From NCBI GenBank assembly GCA_014381925.1, contig JACNKR010000052.1, positions 1 to 48,727 on the forward strand: a stretch of 48,727 nt of DNA. Direction: 5' to 3'. Made by a program: the position numbers and the translations under genes. This document shows positions 1 to 9,186 of this stretch, piece after piece (position 1 is the stretch's first letter; the number at the start of each line of letters is the position of its first letter). The notes below the pieces were generated by a model, which saw nothing but the letters and a program-made list of their open reading frames with translations, was not told where the DNA came from and searched no databases. This DNA comes from Fidelibacterota bacterium. Its GTDB lineage: Bacteria; Fidelibacterota; Marinisomatia; SCGC-AAA003-L08; GCA-2689995.

Positions 1-295
1 TAAGAATTGTTTGTTAGATGTTATTCCAGATAATAAACAAGCTGAGCCTGACCAAGTATTAATGATGGAATCACTTCAAGAAGAAGTTGAAATTTCATTA
101 GAAACTTTAAAAGGTCGGGAAAGAGATGTAATTAAAATGTATTTTGGTATTAGTCGTGATTATGCCTTAACATTAAATGAAATTGGTGAAGAATTTAATC
201 TAACTCGTGAAAGAGTAAGACAAATTAAAGAAAAAGCGATTCGAAGACTTCGACATCGTAGTAGAAGTAAAAAATTAAGATTATATTTAGGATAA
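1..295 (+). CDS. rpoD: RNA polymerase primary sigma factor, C-terminal part (5' truncated)
   Basis: This is the end of the housekeeping sigma-70 factor; the reading frame enters from the left edge, so the start is outside the window. About 97 residues remain. They contain the end of region 3 and a complete region 4: the [11 protein letters not shown] helix, then the helix-turn-helix [20 protein letters not shown], which reads the -35 promoter element, and the basic tail [16 protein letters not shown]. The ERVRQI signature is typical of primary sigma factors. rpsU follows 14 bases downstream. The order rpoD-rpsU differs from the Escherichia coli rpsU-dnaG-rpoD operon. The family assignment is firm; primary rather than alternative sigma is inferred from how closely region 4 matches RpoD. 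Confidence 0.93.
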   Translation, partial: KNCLLDVIPDNKQAEPDQVLMMESLQEEVEISLETLKGRERDVIKMYFGISRDYALTLNEIGEEFNLTRERVRQIKEKAIRRLRHRSRSKKLRLYLG

Positions 296-309
296 AGGAG
301 TAAACTCTA

Positions 310-531
310 TTGGTAGAAATTACAGTAAAGAATAATGAACCATTTGAAAAAGCATTAAGACGATTTAAAAAGAAGTGGGAAAAAGCAGGAATTTTAAGAG
401 AAGTTAAAAAACGAAAAAATTTCGTTAAACCAAGTATTTTAAAACGAATGGCTGCAAGAGCAACTGCAAAACGAATACGACGAGAAGCAAGATTATTGGC
501 AAAAGGAATTGTTCTTCAAAATCGTAGATAA
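310..531 (+). CDS. rpsU: 30S ribosomal protein bS21
   Basis: A small basic protein (73 residues) of the 30S subunit that acts near the anti-Shine-Dalgarno end of 16S rRNA during initiation. It shows the bS21 pattern VKNNEPFEKALRRFKKKWEK at the N-terminus, followed by a lysine/arginine-rich helical tail (KKRKNFVKPS..., RATAKRIRREARL). The start is a TTG at 310, chosen because AAGGAG lies at 295-300, about nine bases upstream, and because it gives the expected N-terminus. No ATG fits. A strong intrinsic terminator follows directly, so rpoD-rpsU probably form the end of a transcript. The call is secure. Confidence 0.95.
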   Translation: MVEITVKNNEPFEKALRRFKKKWEKAGILREVKKRKNFVKPSILKRMAARATAKRIRREARLLAKGIVLQNRR

Positions 532-551
532 GATTATTTTTTAAACAAATT

Positions 552-583
552 AAAAATCCAGGTTTTGCCTGGATTTTTTTTTA
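552..583 (+). terminator. Rho-independent terminator after rpsU
   Basis: A 9-bp stem AAATCCAGG / CCTGGATTT (554-562 with 568-576) and a TTTTG loop run straight into a tract of T residues. It lies 20 bases after the rpsU stop and 10 bases before the next gene's start, so it separates rpoD-rpsU from the phosphohexomutase operon. Confidence 0.88.
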
Positions 584-593
584 TCAGGAAATT

Positions 594-1958
594 ATGGATC
601 CATTAATACGAAGCATTTCAGGGTTAAGAGGCATAGCTGGAACATCATTTAATAATGAAATAATTATTTCTCATGTAAATGCATTTTTATCCCTACAAAA
701 AATTGGTACTATTTTAGTAGCTAGAGATGGCAGACCACATGGAAAAAACTATCTTAATATTTGCTATGAAACAATCAAAAATGCAGGATTCAATGTTGTT
801 GATTGTGGTATTATTCCGACACCAACAGCTCAATTTTTAGTTAAACAGCATAAATATTCTGGAGGAATTTTACTTACAGCAAGTCATAATCCAACAGAAT
901 GGAATGGGCTGAAGTTTTTAGACAATGATGGATGTTTTCTAAACCCTGAAAAGACCAAAATATTATTAGATAGAGCCGATAAAAATATCCACCCACAAAA
1001 TGAAATAATGGGTAATATTTTACATAATGAAAATGCTTGGATTTCCCACATAAATCATACTTTAAATTTATCATGTATAGATGTAAAAAAAATTAAATCT
1101 CGAAATTTTAAAGTAGTGGTTGATGCTGTAAATTCAGCTGGATCCACAATAATTCCCTATTTATTAAATGAGCTTAATTGTGAAGTTGTTAAATTAAATT
1201 GTAATAATGATGGCTATTTTTCTCGTGGACCAGAGCCAATTCCAGAAAATTTAAAGCTACTTTCAGAAAAAGTTATAAAAGAAAAAGCTGATTTTGGATT
1301 AGCTACTGACCCTGATGCGGATCGATTAGCAATTGTTGATGAAAATGGTAAACCATTAGGGGAAGAATTTACACTTGCATTAGCAATTGATGGTTATTTT
1401 CAAAATGCAAACAGTAAAAATGCAGTTGTTGTAAATTTATCAACATCAATGTTAAGTGAATATTCATGTAAAAAGCATAATATTAAATTATTGCGATCAA
1501 AAGTTGGTGAAATAAATGTTGTTGAAGAAATGATTGTACAAAATTCAGATATTGGAGGTGAGGGAAATGGTGGTGTTATTTTAAAAGAATCTCATTTAGG
1601 CAGAGATTCTGTAATAGCCACAGTATTAACATTGAATAGATTTGCAATGACTTCTCAAATGGCATCAGAAATTCGACAAAGTTTTCCTAACTATAAATTA
1701 ATAAAAGATAAAGTGAGTATATCAGGATTAGACCCAGATAAAATTTTAAATTTAATTAATTCAGAGTTTTTTGAACCTAAAAAAGATATGAGAGATGGTT
1801 TAAAATTGACTTGGAAAAATAAATGGATACATATTCGTAAGTCAAATACAGAACCAATAATGCGTATTTATGCAGAATCTGAAAATGAAAATGATCTAAT
1901 TAGACATTTAAATTTAATAAAAACAATTATAGATAAATCTAGAAAAGAGACAGTATGA
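594..1958 (+). CDS. Phosphohexomutase (phosphoglucosamine/phosphomanno/phosphoglucomutase family)
   Basis: A 454-residue enzyme of the alpha-D-phosphohexomutase family, which interconverts sugar 1- and 6-phosphates in the cytoplasm. The catalytic phosphoserine loop is TASHNP (Ser97). The magnesium site is DPDADR (residues 239-244), the sugar-binding loop is GGEGNGG, and the phosphate-binding loop near the C-terminus is RKSNTEP. All four canonical sites are present and length is normal. Substrate preference (glucosamine, mannose or glucose phosphate) cannot be read from these motifs. A GlmM role is attractive because a GlmU-like protein lies at 28537-29715, but that is inference. The stop overlaps the next gene's start (ATGA), indicating translational coupling. 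Confidence 0.9.
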   Translation: MDPLIRSISGLRGIAGTSFNNEIIISHVNAFLSLQKIGTILVARDGRPHGKNYLNICYETIKNAGFNVVDCGIIPTPTAQFLVKQHKYSGGILLTASHNPTEWNGLKFLDNDGCFLNPEKTKILLDRADKNIHPQNEIMGNILHNENAWISHINHTLNLSCIDVKKIKSRNFKVVVDAVNSAGSTIIPYLLNELNCEVVKLNCNNDGYFSRGPEPIPENLKLLSEKVIKEKADFGLATDPDADRLAIVDENGKPLGEEFTLALAIDGYFQNANSKNAVVVNLSTSMLSEYSCKKHNIKLLRSKVGEINVVEEMIVQNSDIGGEGNGGVILKESHLGRDSVIATVLTLNRFAMTSQMASEIRQSFPNYKLIKDKVSISGLDPDKILNLINSEFFEPKKDMRDGLKLTWKNKWIHIRKSNTEPIMRIYAESENENDLIRHLNLIKTIIDKSRKETV

Positions 1959-3355
1959 GTAAGTTACGAAAAGGTGATAATGTTGAATTAGAAATTGAAT
2001 CATTGGCATTTGGTGGACAAGGCGTTGCAAAATTTAATGATCAAGTAATCTTTGTACGAGGAGGAATTCCTGGACAAATTGTAAATAGTGTTATTACACG
2101 AAAAAAGAAATCCTATTTAGAAGGCTTGGCCTTAGAGGTATTAACTGAATCTCCAAATTATATAAAACCTCCTTGTAATCATTTTAAATATTGTGGTGGA
2201 TGTGTGCATCAAAACCTTGAATATGCAGAACAATTAAATCAAAAACAGATTCAGATTGAAAATATTTTTTCAAGGATGGGTGGATATAAAGATGTGAAAA
2301 TAAATCAAATTATTGGTTGTGAAAACATTTGGAATTATCGAAATAAAATGGAATTTACTTTTTCATCTACTATTTGGTATGAAAATTCAACATCTCCTAA
2401 TTTACCATTGGCATTAGGGCTCCATATACCTAAACGATTTGATAAAATCTTAGATATTTCAGAATGCCATATTCAAGATCATGAATGCAATGTTATATTA
2501 AATGAAGCAAAATCATTGGCAATTGAATTGGGAATGACGACTTGGGATGTTAGAAAACATGTTGGATTTTTAAGGAATTTTGTAATTCGAAAGGGATATA
2601 TTACGAATGAAATTATGGTGAACATTGTTACATCCTCATTTGATGAAGATAAATTAATTCCAATTGTTCAAGTTTTGGCAGGGAGATTTCCTAATATAAA
2701 ATCAATTATTAATAATGTGACTTCTCGACATGCGGGTACAACCCAAGGTCAATCAGAACATATTTTATATGGTGAATCTGTTATTCATGAAAAATTAGGA
2801 GATTTTACTTTTGAAATTTCAGCAAATTCTTTTTTTCAAACGAACACAATTCAAGCTGAAAAATTATATGAACTCATAAAGCAAGAGTGTAATTTAACGG
2901 GAAATGAAATTGTTTATGATTTGTTTTGTGGTACCGGATCAATTTCAATATTTATTTCTGAAAATGCAAAACATGTTTATGGGTTTGAACTTGTCCCTTC
3001 AGCAATTAAGGATGCAGAGCAAAATGCAAGGATTAATAATATTAAAAACTGTTCGTTCTTTGGTGGTGATTTAATGGATGTATTTAAAACAAATGATGAA
3101 TTGGCTAAACTTCCAAAACCAGAAGTAATGGTTATTGACCCCCCAAGGTCTGGAATGCACCCTAAAACAGTTCAACAAGTATTAGAGCAATCTCCAAATC
3201 GAATTGTTTATGTTTCATGTAATCCATCTACACAAGTGAGAGATATTAAATTTTTTACTGAAGATTCGTATGAAATAAAATCAGTTAAACCAGTAGATAT
3301 GTTCCCACATACACCTCATGTTGAAAATATTGTTACATTGGAAAAAATAAATTAA
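1955..3355 (+). CDS. rlmD: 23S rRNA (uracil-5-)-methyltransferase, RumA/RlmD type
   Basis: A 466-residue SAM-dependent tRNA/rRNA m5U methyltransferase. The N-terminal TRAM domain (about residues 5-65) binds RNA. An iron-sulfur site is formed by Cys74, Cys80, Cys83 (CNHFKYCGGC) and probably Cys171 (DISECH). The SAM site is YDLFCGTGSISI (about 321-332), followed by DPPRSGMHP and the catalytic nucleophile Cys422 in VSCNPSTQ. All features of RlmD/RlmCD enzymes are intact. Whether it modifies U1939, U747, both, or tRNA cannot be decided without phylogeny. It overlaps the mutase upstream by four bases and the ABC gene downstream by one base, so all are probably co-transcribed. Confidence 0.9.
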   Translation: MSKLRKGDNVELEIESLAFGGQGVAKFNDQVIFVRGGIPGQIVNSVITRKKKSYLEGLALEVLTESPNYIKPPCNHFKYCGGCVHQNLEYAEQLNQKQIQIENIFSRMGGYKDVKINQIIGCENIWNYRNKMEFTFSSTIWYENSTSPNLPLALGLHIPKRFDKILDISECHIQDHECNVILNEAKSLAIELGMTTWDVRKHVGFLRNFVIRKGYITNEIMVNIVTSSFDEDKLIPIVQVLAGRFPNIKSIINNVTSRHAGTTQGQSEHILYGESVIHEKLGDFTFEISANSFFQTNTIQAEKLYELIKQECNLTGNEIVYDLFCGTGSISIFISENAKHVYGFELVPSAIKDAEQNARINNIKNCSFFGGDLMDVFKTNDELAKLPKPEVMVIDPPRSGMHPKTVQQVLEQSPNRIVYVSCNPSTQVRDIKFFTEDSYEIKSVKPVDMFPHTPHVENIVTLEKIN

Positions 3356-4275
3356 TGTCAAATTTGGCTGTTCAAATTAAAGATTTGAATAAAAACTATG
3401 GTAGTACACAGGCATTAAATGGATTAGATTTAGAAATTCCTGAAGGCAGTTTTTTTGGTTTACTTGGTCCAAATGGGGCAGGTAAAACAACAACGATTAA
3501 TATATTGACAGGATTAGTAAATAAGAGTGGTGGATATGCCAAAATTTTTGGTCATGATACTGTTTCGGATTATCGTAATGCTCGAAAATTAATTGGATTA
3601 GCACCTCAAGAACTTAGTTTTGATTTTTTCTTTAATATTAGAGATATGCTTGCTTTACAAGGTGGCTATTATGGAATGTCATTTAAAACGGGTAGAGAAC
3701 GAGCAGATGAATTATTAAATCAATTTGGATTATCAGAAAAATCAGAGAATAATGCAAGACAATTATCCGGTGGAATGAAACGCCGTTTGCAAATAGCAAA
3801 ATCACTTATGCATGACCCTCCAATGATTATTCTTGATGAACCCACAGCAGGGGTGGATATTGAATTACGGCATATGCTTTGGAAATTTTTAAAAGATCAA
3901 AATAAAAATGGAAAAACAATTCTGTTAACGACTCATTATATTGAAGAAGCTGAAAATTTATGTGATACGGTTGCAATTATTGACCATGGTAAAATTATAG
4001 AACAAGGGTCACCTCGTACATTAATAAAAAAATCAGGAAGTTCTAAGTTAGAAATTAAAGTTAAAAATTGGAAAGATAATATTATAAATGACAATAGAGA
4101 TTTTTCATTTATAAATGAAACTTTGCATATTCCAGCAGAAAAACCAGAAAAAGAAATGATTTGGTGGATTGAAAAATTAAAAGAAAACAATATTAGTATT
4201 GAAGATATTCATATTTCAAAAAGCAGTTTAGAAGATGTATTTTTAAAATTAACAGGAAGGTCATTAAATGATTAA
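3355..4275 (+). CDS. ABC-2 type exporter ATP-binding protein (YadG-like)
   Basis: A 306-residue ATPase of the CcmA/YadG class. Walker A is GPNGAGKTT (residues 38-46), the signature is LSGGMKRR, and Walker B is MIILDEPTAG, followed by the H-loop in TTHYIEEAE. A C-terminal extension of about 80 residues is usual for this class. The ATG overlaps the preceding stop by one base. The next gene encodes the membrane half and overlaps by eight bases, so the pair form a two-gene exporter. The exported substrate is unknown. Confidence 0.92.
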   Translation: MSNLAVQIKDLNKNYGSTQALNGLDLEIPEGSFFGLLGPNGAGKTTTINILTGLVNKSGGYAKIFGHDTVSDYRNARKLIGLAPQELSFDFFFNIRDMLALQGGYYGMSFKTGRERADELLNQFGLSEKSENNARQLSGGMKRRLQIAKSLMHDPPMIILDEPTAGVDIELRHMLWKFLKDQNKNGKTILLTTHYIEEAENLCDTVAIIDHGKIIEQGSPRTLIKKSGSSKLEIKVKNWKDNIINDNRDFSFINETLHIPAEKPEKEMIWWIEKLKENNISIEDIHISKSSLEDVFLKLTGRSLND

Positions 4276-5029
4276 TCGCCCTTTTATGACATTAATTCAA
4301 AGAGAAGTTTGGCGATTTTTAGGGCTTTATAAACAAACATTAATTCCAAGTGTCATTTCATCTGGATTATATATTATTGTTTTTGGTGAATCATTAGGTT
4401 CTCGAATTGGTTCTATTAAAGGCATTGAATATATTCATTATATAATTCCGGGTTTAGTTTTAATGAATGCAATTAATAATGCATATCAAAATTCATCTTC
4501 AAGTATTATGCAGGCGAAATTTTTAAAGTTCATAGACGATTTATTAATTACTCCATTAAATGGTTTAGAATTAAGTATTGGTTATATGATTGGTGGAATT
4601 ATCCGAGGAGTAATGAGTGGAATTCTTGTAATTAGTTTAGCGTGGTTATTGGCAGATGTAATGATAGTTAATATTCCTCTGACCATTCTAAATCTTATTT
4701 TAATTTCATGGGCTTTTTCAGCATTAGGTGTTATTGTTGGGATTTATGGACAAACATGGGATCATATTGCCGTATTTACTAATTTTATTTTTATGCCTTT
4801 AACTTTTTTGGGTGGTGTATTTTATTCAATTGATATGTTACCGGAATTTTGGCGAAATATTTCATTGGTAAATCCACTTTATTGGATGATTAATGGTATG
4901 CGATATAGTATGCTTGGTGTACATGATTCTCCACCGTTTTTATCTATTATTATTAGTGGAATGTTTGTAATTGTATTTTCCTCAATTGCTACACTTATGT
5001 TTACAAAAGGCTATAAAATTAAGGAATAA
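4268..5029 (+). CDS. ABC-2 type exporter permease (YadH/NodJ-like)
   Basis: A 253-residue integral membrane protein with about six hydrophobic segments, partner of the ATPase just upstream (8-base overlap). The C-terminal block GGVFYSIDMLPEFW followed by NPLYWMINGMRYS is the characteristic ABC-2 permease signature seen in YadH and NodJ. The substrate cannot be inferred. It ends the operon that began with the phosphohexomutase; there is no clear terminator, and a 175-base gap follows. Confidence 0.9.
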   Translation: MINRPFMTLIQREVWRFLGLYKQTLIPSVISSGLYIIVFGESLGSRIGSIKGIEYIHYIIPGLVLMNAINNAYQNSSSSIMQAKFLKFIDDLLITPLNGLELSIGYMIGGIIRGVMSGILVISLAWLLADVMIVNIPLTILNLILISWAFSALGVIVGIYGQTWDHIAVFTNFIFMPLTFLGGVFYSIDMLPEFWRNISLVNPLYWMINGMRYSMLGVHDSPPFLSIIISGMFVIVFSSIATLMFTKGYKIKE

Positions 5030-5204
5030 TTTTTTTATTCCAATGGTTTTTAATGTTTTACTCAAAACCAGAATTCTATTAGAAATGAAAAGGAGGGAAA
5101 TTTAGATTTCATTCATATTTTCATTCCCCTACATTATTATTGAAAAAATGGTATATTTCAGCGAATAATCCATATTATATTAAATCAACTATTCCATTGA
5201 AAAT
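5030..5204. other. Intergenic gap holding an orphan Shine-Dalgarno-like sequence
   Basis: A 175-base AT-rich gap between the exporter and the regulator gene. A strong purine box AAAGGAGGGAAA sits at about 5089-5100 but no ATG, GTG or TTG follows at a usable distance. It is flanked by the inverted repeat AATGAAAA / TTTTCATT (5084-5091 and 5118-5125). An ATT-initiated 20-codon frame exists at 5106 but has no independent support. No RNA gene was recognised. Confidence 0.3.
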
Positions 5205-7676
5205 TTGATAAAAACAAACCATATTATTTTTATTTTCCTATTTTTCAATTTGGTTTTTGCCAAAGTTGAATTTAATCCTGGATTATTATTTACGGGGAGA
5301 GTCAATGACCGACCTCGAACCCAATTAAATTTATCACCTAATAAACCATTAAAATTAAATGATGAATTTACACTCTCATTTGAAACATCATTCCAAGATT
5401 ATTGGACATTTGGATATATTCTAAATCTTACAACTGAAAATGGGTATCAACTTAGTTTGACAAATCAGTCTTGGGATAATGAAGATTCTGTAAGTTTTCA
5501 TTTAATAGAAAACCACGAAAAGAAATTAATTACATTAAAAGTGGCAGAAACGGAACTAATACCTCAAAAATGGCAATCTTTTTCAATATCAATTTCTAAG
5601 AAGAAAAATCAAATTCAATTTTCAATTGATGACAATCGAATGATAGTTAAATCTACATTACTTCCTCAAAATAATGAATTTAATTTAATTTTTGGTAGAG
5701 ATCATAAAATGGGAGATGTCTGCCATGTTGCAATCCGAAACATTAATATTTCATCAAATGAGGATGTTTTACATCAATGGTTACTAAATGAAACAGATGG
5801 TGAAATTGTAAAGAATAGCATGAAATCTACATATTCTGGAAAGCAATTTGGAGGTGAATGGCAAATAGGGAAGCATTTGGATTGGTCAAAATTTAAATCA
5901 ATTCAATCTCATGAAATTTTCATGACTATTCCTGAAAAATCTGGTGGAAGTTTTTTATTAATAAATCAAGAAAAAATTATTCATTGGGATTATAAAACAG
6001 GCAATCAAACTTTGTATTCTAATATAATGCATGAGCCTTATGAAGAATTAAAATATTTTTTCAATATTAAAGATTCTATTTTATATCGTCAATATCGGGG
6101 TCGTAGTAATATCTCAACCTATAATTTTAATAATGAATCTTGGTCAACTTTTGACACGCTTTCTATAAATCGCCATTATTATGGTTTTAGCCAATTTGAA
6201 GATAATGATCATCATTTTTATATTTCAGGTGGATATGGATATTTTAAAATAAAAGGTCATATTCAAACGTATAATTTTAAAAAAAATTATTGGGATACAT
6301 TAAATATAAAAATTAATGAACCTTATTATAGAAATTCTATTATTAATATGTCTGGATTTATAAATGATAATTTATATTTAGCGGGTGGAAGAGGAAATAA
6401 GTCTGGAATGCAAGAATTTGGTTATTTTAGTTATTATGATTTATGGAAACTGGATATTTCTAATTTAGAAATGATAAAAATCTGGGAAGATTCTACACTT
6501 TCAGATAGTTTGGATATATACAAATTACAAATGTCGAGGGATGAAAAAACAGCATATATTATTTTCAAAGAACTGACTCCTTCAGGTAAAAATATTAATA
6601 TTTTATCTAAATTATATGTTGAACAAGGGGAGTTGGAAGAAATCTTAAAATTTCCTGTTTATCCGAATGAAAATATAATATTTAATGAAATGAATCAACA
6701 GTTAGTACATTATTACACGGTTGTTGATTCCTCAAATTCTACGACTCAATTTAATTATTCTACCTTGAATTGGCCTCCAATAAATAAATTAATTTATGAA
6801 AATAAAAATTCAATTGCTTTACAGATATTTTGGTTTCTATTTATTCTAATTATTGGGATAGGGACATTTATATTATATAAGCATAAATGTAAAAAAAAGA
6901 TTTTTAAAATAATTAGTTCAAATAATAGGGGGAAACATCAGTTAATTCAAAATACACCATGTTATATTCAATTATTTGATGAAATGAATATTTATTGTAA
7001 CGGAAATGAAATAGGTCATCAAAGAGGATTTACATTACAAAATAAACGTTTTTTAGCTTACTTAATAATTAAAGGATATAAAAGTAATAGTGGTATTTCT
7101 ATTGAACAATTTGGAAACGATTTTTGGGAAATAGATGATGTTAATTCGATTACAAATAGAAGAACTACTTTATTTAGTCGAGTGAGAAATTTGTTTAATA
7201 AATTACCCGAATTACCATATATAGTAATTGAAGGGAAAGTTTATTTTAATTGGGAAAACGATAATTATAGCTGTGATTTAAAAATAATTTGGGAGGTTAT
7301 TAAAAAAATAGATGATCATAAAAAATTAGATTCGAACCAAATTACTCAATATAAATTAGTTTCAGAATTACTTGGAAATAGTAATTTATTGCCTGATTTA
7401 AATGATAAATGGGCGATAGACGAAAAAGAATTATTGAAAAATTTGATTTATCGCTTTTTTATTAAATTGGGTGAATTATATATATTAAAAAAAGATTCAG
7501 AGGCACTTTGTGAATTGGGTATGCGAATGTTAAATATTAATGAATTTGATATTGATGCAGTGAAATTTTTATCTACAGGATATGAATTGAAAAAACAATT
7601 CACAAAGTCAGCAACATTGAAAACAGAATTTAATCAAAAATATATTGATGAGTTTGGTAATAAACCTGTAATATAA
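5205..7676 (+). CDS. Putative membrane-spanning transcriptional regulator: secreted LamG/kelch-like sensor, one TM helix, cytoplasmic winged-helix and BTAD-like region
   Basis: An 823-residue protein starting at TTG 5205; an in-frame stop at 5181 rules out longer forms. Residues 1-19 form a signal peptide (hydrophobic run ending VFA). Residues ~25-220 resemble a concanavalin A/LamG-like sandwich (QWLLNETDGEIVKNS). Residues ~230-520 carry kelch-type beta-propeller pieces (YISGGYGYF, YLAGGRG). A single transmembrane helix at ~535-555 (IFWFLFILIIGIGTFIL) is followed by basic residues, giving an out-to-in orientation. The C-terminal 260 residues resemble an OmpR-like winged helix (ITNRRTTLFSRVRNLFNKLP) plus a helical region like the bacterial transcriptional activator domain of SARP regulators. 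No Shine-Dalgarno is obvious. Ligand and targets are unknown; domain calls are by pattern only. Confidence 0.62.
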   Translation: MIKTNHIIFIFLFFNLVFAKVEFNPGLLFTGRVNDRPRTQLNLSPNKPLKLNDEFTLSFETSFQDYWTFGYILNLTTENGYQLSLTNQSWDNEDSVSFHLIENHEKKLITLKVAETELIPQKWQSFSISISKKKNQIQFSIDDNRMIVKSTLLPQNNEFNLIFGRDHKMGDVCHVAIRNINISSNEDVLHQWLLNETDGEIVKNSMKSTYSGKQFGGEWQIGKHLDWSKFKSIQSHEIFMTIPEKSGGSFLLINQEKIIHWDYKTGNQTLYSNIMHEPYEELKYFFNIKDSILYRQYRGRSNISTYNFNNESWSTFDTLSINRHYYGFSQFEDNDHHFYISGGYGYFKIKGHIQTYNFKKNYWDTLNIKINEPYYRNSIINMSGFINDNLYLAGGRGNKSGMQEFGYFSYYDLWKLDISNLEMIKIWEDSTLSDSLDIYKLQMSRDEKTAYIIFKELTPSGKNINILSKLYVEQGELEEILKFPVYPNENIIFNEMNQQLVHYYTVVDSSNSTTQFNYSTLNWPPINKLIYENKNSIALQIFWFLFILIIGIGTFILYKHKCKKKIFKIISSNNRGKHQLIQNTPCYIQLFDEMNIYCNGNEIGHQRGFTLQNKRFLAYLIIKGYKSNSGISIEQFGNDFWEIDDVNSITNRRTTLFSRVRNLFNKLPELPYIVIEGKVYFNWENDNYSCDLKIIWEVIKKIDDHKKLDSNQITQYKLVSELLGNSNLLPDLNDKWAIDEKELLKNLIYRFFIKLGELYILKKDSEALCELGMRMLNINEFDIDAVKFLSTGYELKKQFTKSATLKTEFNQKYIDEFGNKPVI

Positions 7677-7715
7677 AATGAATTATTTATTAAAAATAAC
7701 TGGGATAAATTTTAA

Positions 7716-8252
7716 ATGTTTAAAAAAATAATAACAATTGTCACGATTTTAATTGGAATCGTATTAATTTCAGCTTTATTTATTGAAACGGAATATTCAG
7801 TAATTCGTTCAATTGAGATAAATAAATCTCAAAAAGAGGTATTTGATTATTTGAAGTTTCTAGAAAATCAAGATGAATATAGTATTTGGGCAAAAATTGA
7901 TCCAAATATGAAAAAAAGTTATCAAGGTATAGATGGAGAAATTGGATTTATTTCTTCATGGGCCAGTAAAAATGAAGATGTAGGAAAAGGGGAGCAAGAA
8001 ATTAAAAAATTATCTCCAAATTCACGAATTGATTTTGAATTACGGTTTATTAACCCATTTGAAGCTACACATGACGCATATTTTATTATTGAACCAATTA
8101 ATGAAAATATTTCAAAAGTTACATGGGGTTTTAATGGAAGTATGGAATACCCATTTAATATCATGCTGATTATAATGAACATGGATAATATGCTTGGTCC
8201 TGATTTGAAAAAAGGATTAGAAAATCTTAAAATAAATTTTGAAAGGAATTAA
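7716..8252 (+). CDS. SRPBCC (START/Bet v1-like) family protein with N-terminal membrane anchor
   Basis: A 178-residue protein with one N-terminal hydrophobic helix (residues 5-24) followed by a polyketide cyclase/SRPBCC fold pattern: IRSIEINKSQKEVFDYLKFL opening, a central region with KIDPNMKKSYQG, and TWGFNGSMEYPF near the end. Members bind hydrophobic ligands; a specific function is not known. It lies 39 bases after the regulator gene and 8 bases before the VOC gene, and is probably co-transcribed with the latter. Confidence 0.75.
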   Translation: MFKKIITIVTILIGIVLISALFIETEYSVIRSIEINKSQKEVFDYLKFLENQDEYSIWAKIDPNMKKSYQGIDGEIGFISSWASKNEDVGKGEQEIKKLSPNSRIDFELRFINPFEATHDAYFIIEPINENISKVTWGFNGSMEYPFNIMLIIMNMDNMLGPDLKKGLENLKINFERN

Positions 8253-8260
8253 ATAGATAT

Positions 8261-8647
8261 ATGAAAAATTATAATGCAGAAAATAATAGAGCAGTTTGGT
8301 TTGATATTCCAGTTGCAGATTTAAATAGAGCTAAGGATTTTTATGAGGAGGTTTTAAATATTGAAGTATTTAAAGAAAGTGTAGATGGATATGAGTTTTG
8401 TATTCTAGATCATAAAGATGGAAATGGTGGTTGTCTATTCTTAAATAAAGATGAAATTTCATCCAATTCGGGAATAATGCTATATTTAAATGTAAAAGGA
8501 CGGATTAAAGATGCCGTGGGTAAGGCTGAAGATAAGGGTGCAAAAATATTAAAACCAATTCACCAAATAGGAGAGCATGGTTTTAGGTCTGTAATTCTTG
8601 ATAGTGAGGGGAATCGAATTGCACTTCATTCAGATACAAATGATTAA
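8261..8647 (+). CDS. VOC superfamily (glyoxalase/bleomycin resistance-like) protein
   Basis: A 128-residue protein with the paired beta-alpha-beta-beta-beta layout of the vicinal oxygen chelate fold. The opening WFDIPVADLNRAKDFYEEVL and the closing SVILDSEGNRIALHS match the family. Single-domain members act as dimers on varied substrates, so no reaction can be assigned. It starts 8 bases after the SRPBCC gene. Its stop overlaps by four bases the 3' end of the convergent ACT-domain gene. Confidence 0.82.
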   Translation: MKNYNAENNRAVWFDIPVADLNRAKDFYEEVLNIEVFKESVDGYEFCILDHKDGNGGCLFLNKDEISSNSGIMLYLNVKGRIKDAVGKAEDKGAKILKPIHQIGEHGFRSVILDSEGNRIALHSDTND

Positions 8648-9150
8648 TTAATTATTTCAATATTGACACCTAATTTTGAAGAATGTTTTTCTAAAATATC
8701 GTATAATGAATCATTAGTTAGATTCCCTGGTAATTCAATGGTTGCTTTTAAATTAAAAAGTGGTGTTGCTGAAATAGGAGCAATATCTATAAAAGTTTCT
8801 AATTCGATTATATTTATTTTATTTAGTGCTAATTTTTTGGTTAATGAATGAACAATGCCTTCGTTATCCGCACCTGATAATTCAATGATTTTTGTGTTTG
8901 TGTTTGAAATCTTTGTTTTTTGAGTAGGATGAATTTGTACATGTAATGAGGAAAGAGAAGATAAATTAGTTTTTAAATTATTTACTTCATCCTTAGTTAA
9001 AGTAATTAAAACAGTCATTACAAATTGATTACCCATTTTCATCATACGGCTTTCTTCAATATTTCCACCATTTTCTTGAATAAGTCCAGTGAGTGAAGAA
9101 ACTAATCCGGGTTGATCAGCCCCAAAGGCAGTTAAAATAAATGATTGCAT
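8644..9150 (-). CDS. Tandem ACT-domain protein, GcvR-like
   Basis: A 168-residue protein made of two ACT domains: residues ~3-80 (LTAFGADQPGLVSSLTGLIQ, with GGNIEESRM) and ~86-165 (IIELSGADNEGIVHSLTKKL). This is the layout of GcvR, the glycine cleavage repressor accessory protein, and related amino-acid sensors. The start ATG at 9150 has GGAG about six bases upstream on the minus strand. It is divergent from selD with a 114-base shared control region. Glycine as ligand is inference; no gcv genes are present in the window. Confidence 0.8.
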   Translation of the reverse strand: MQSFILTAFGADQPGLVSSLTGLIQENGGNIEESRMMKMGNQFVMTVLITLTKDEVNNLKTNLSSLSSLHVQIHPTQKTKISNTNTKIIELSGADNEGIVHSLTKKLALNKINIIELETFIDIAPISATPLFNLKATIELPGNLTNDSLYDILEKHSSKLGVNIEIIN

Positions 9151-9186
9151 AATATCTCCAAAATGTTAATTATAATTAAAAATTTG

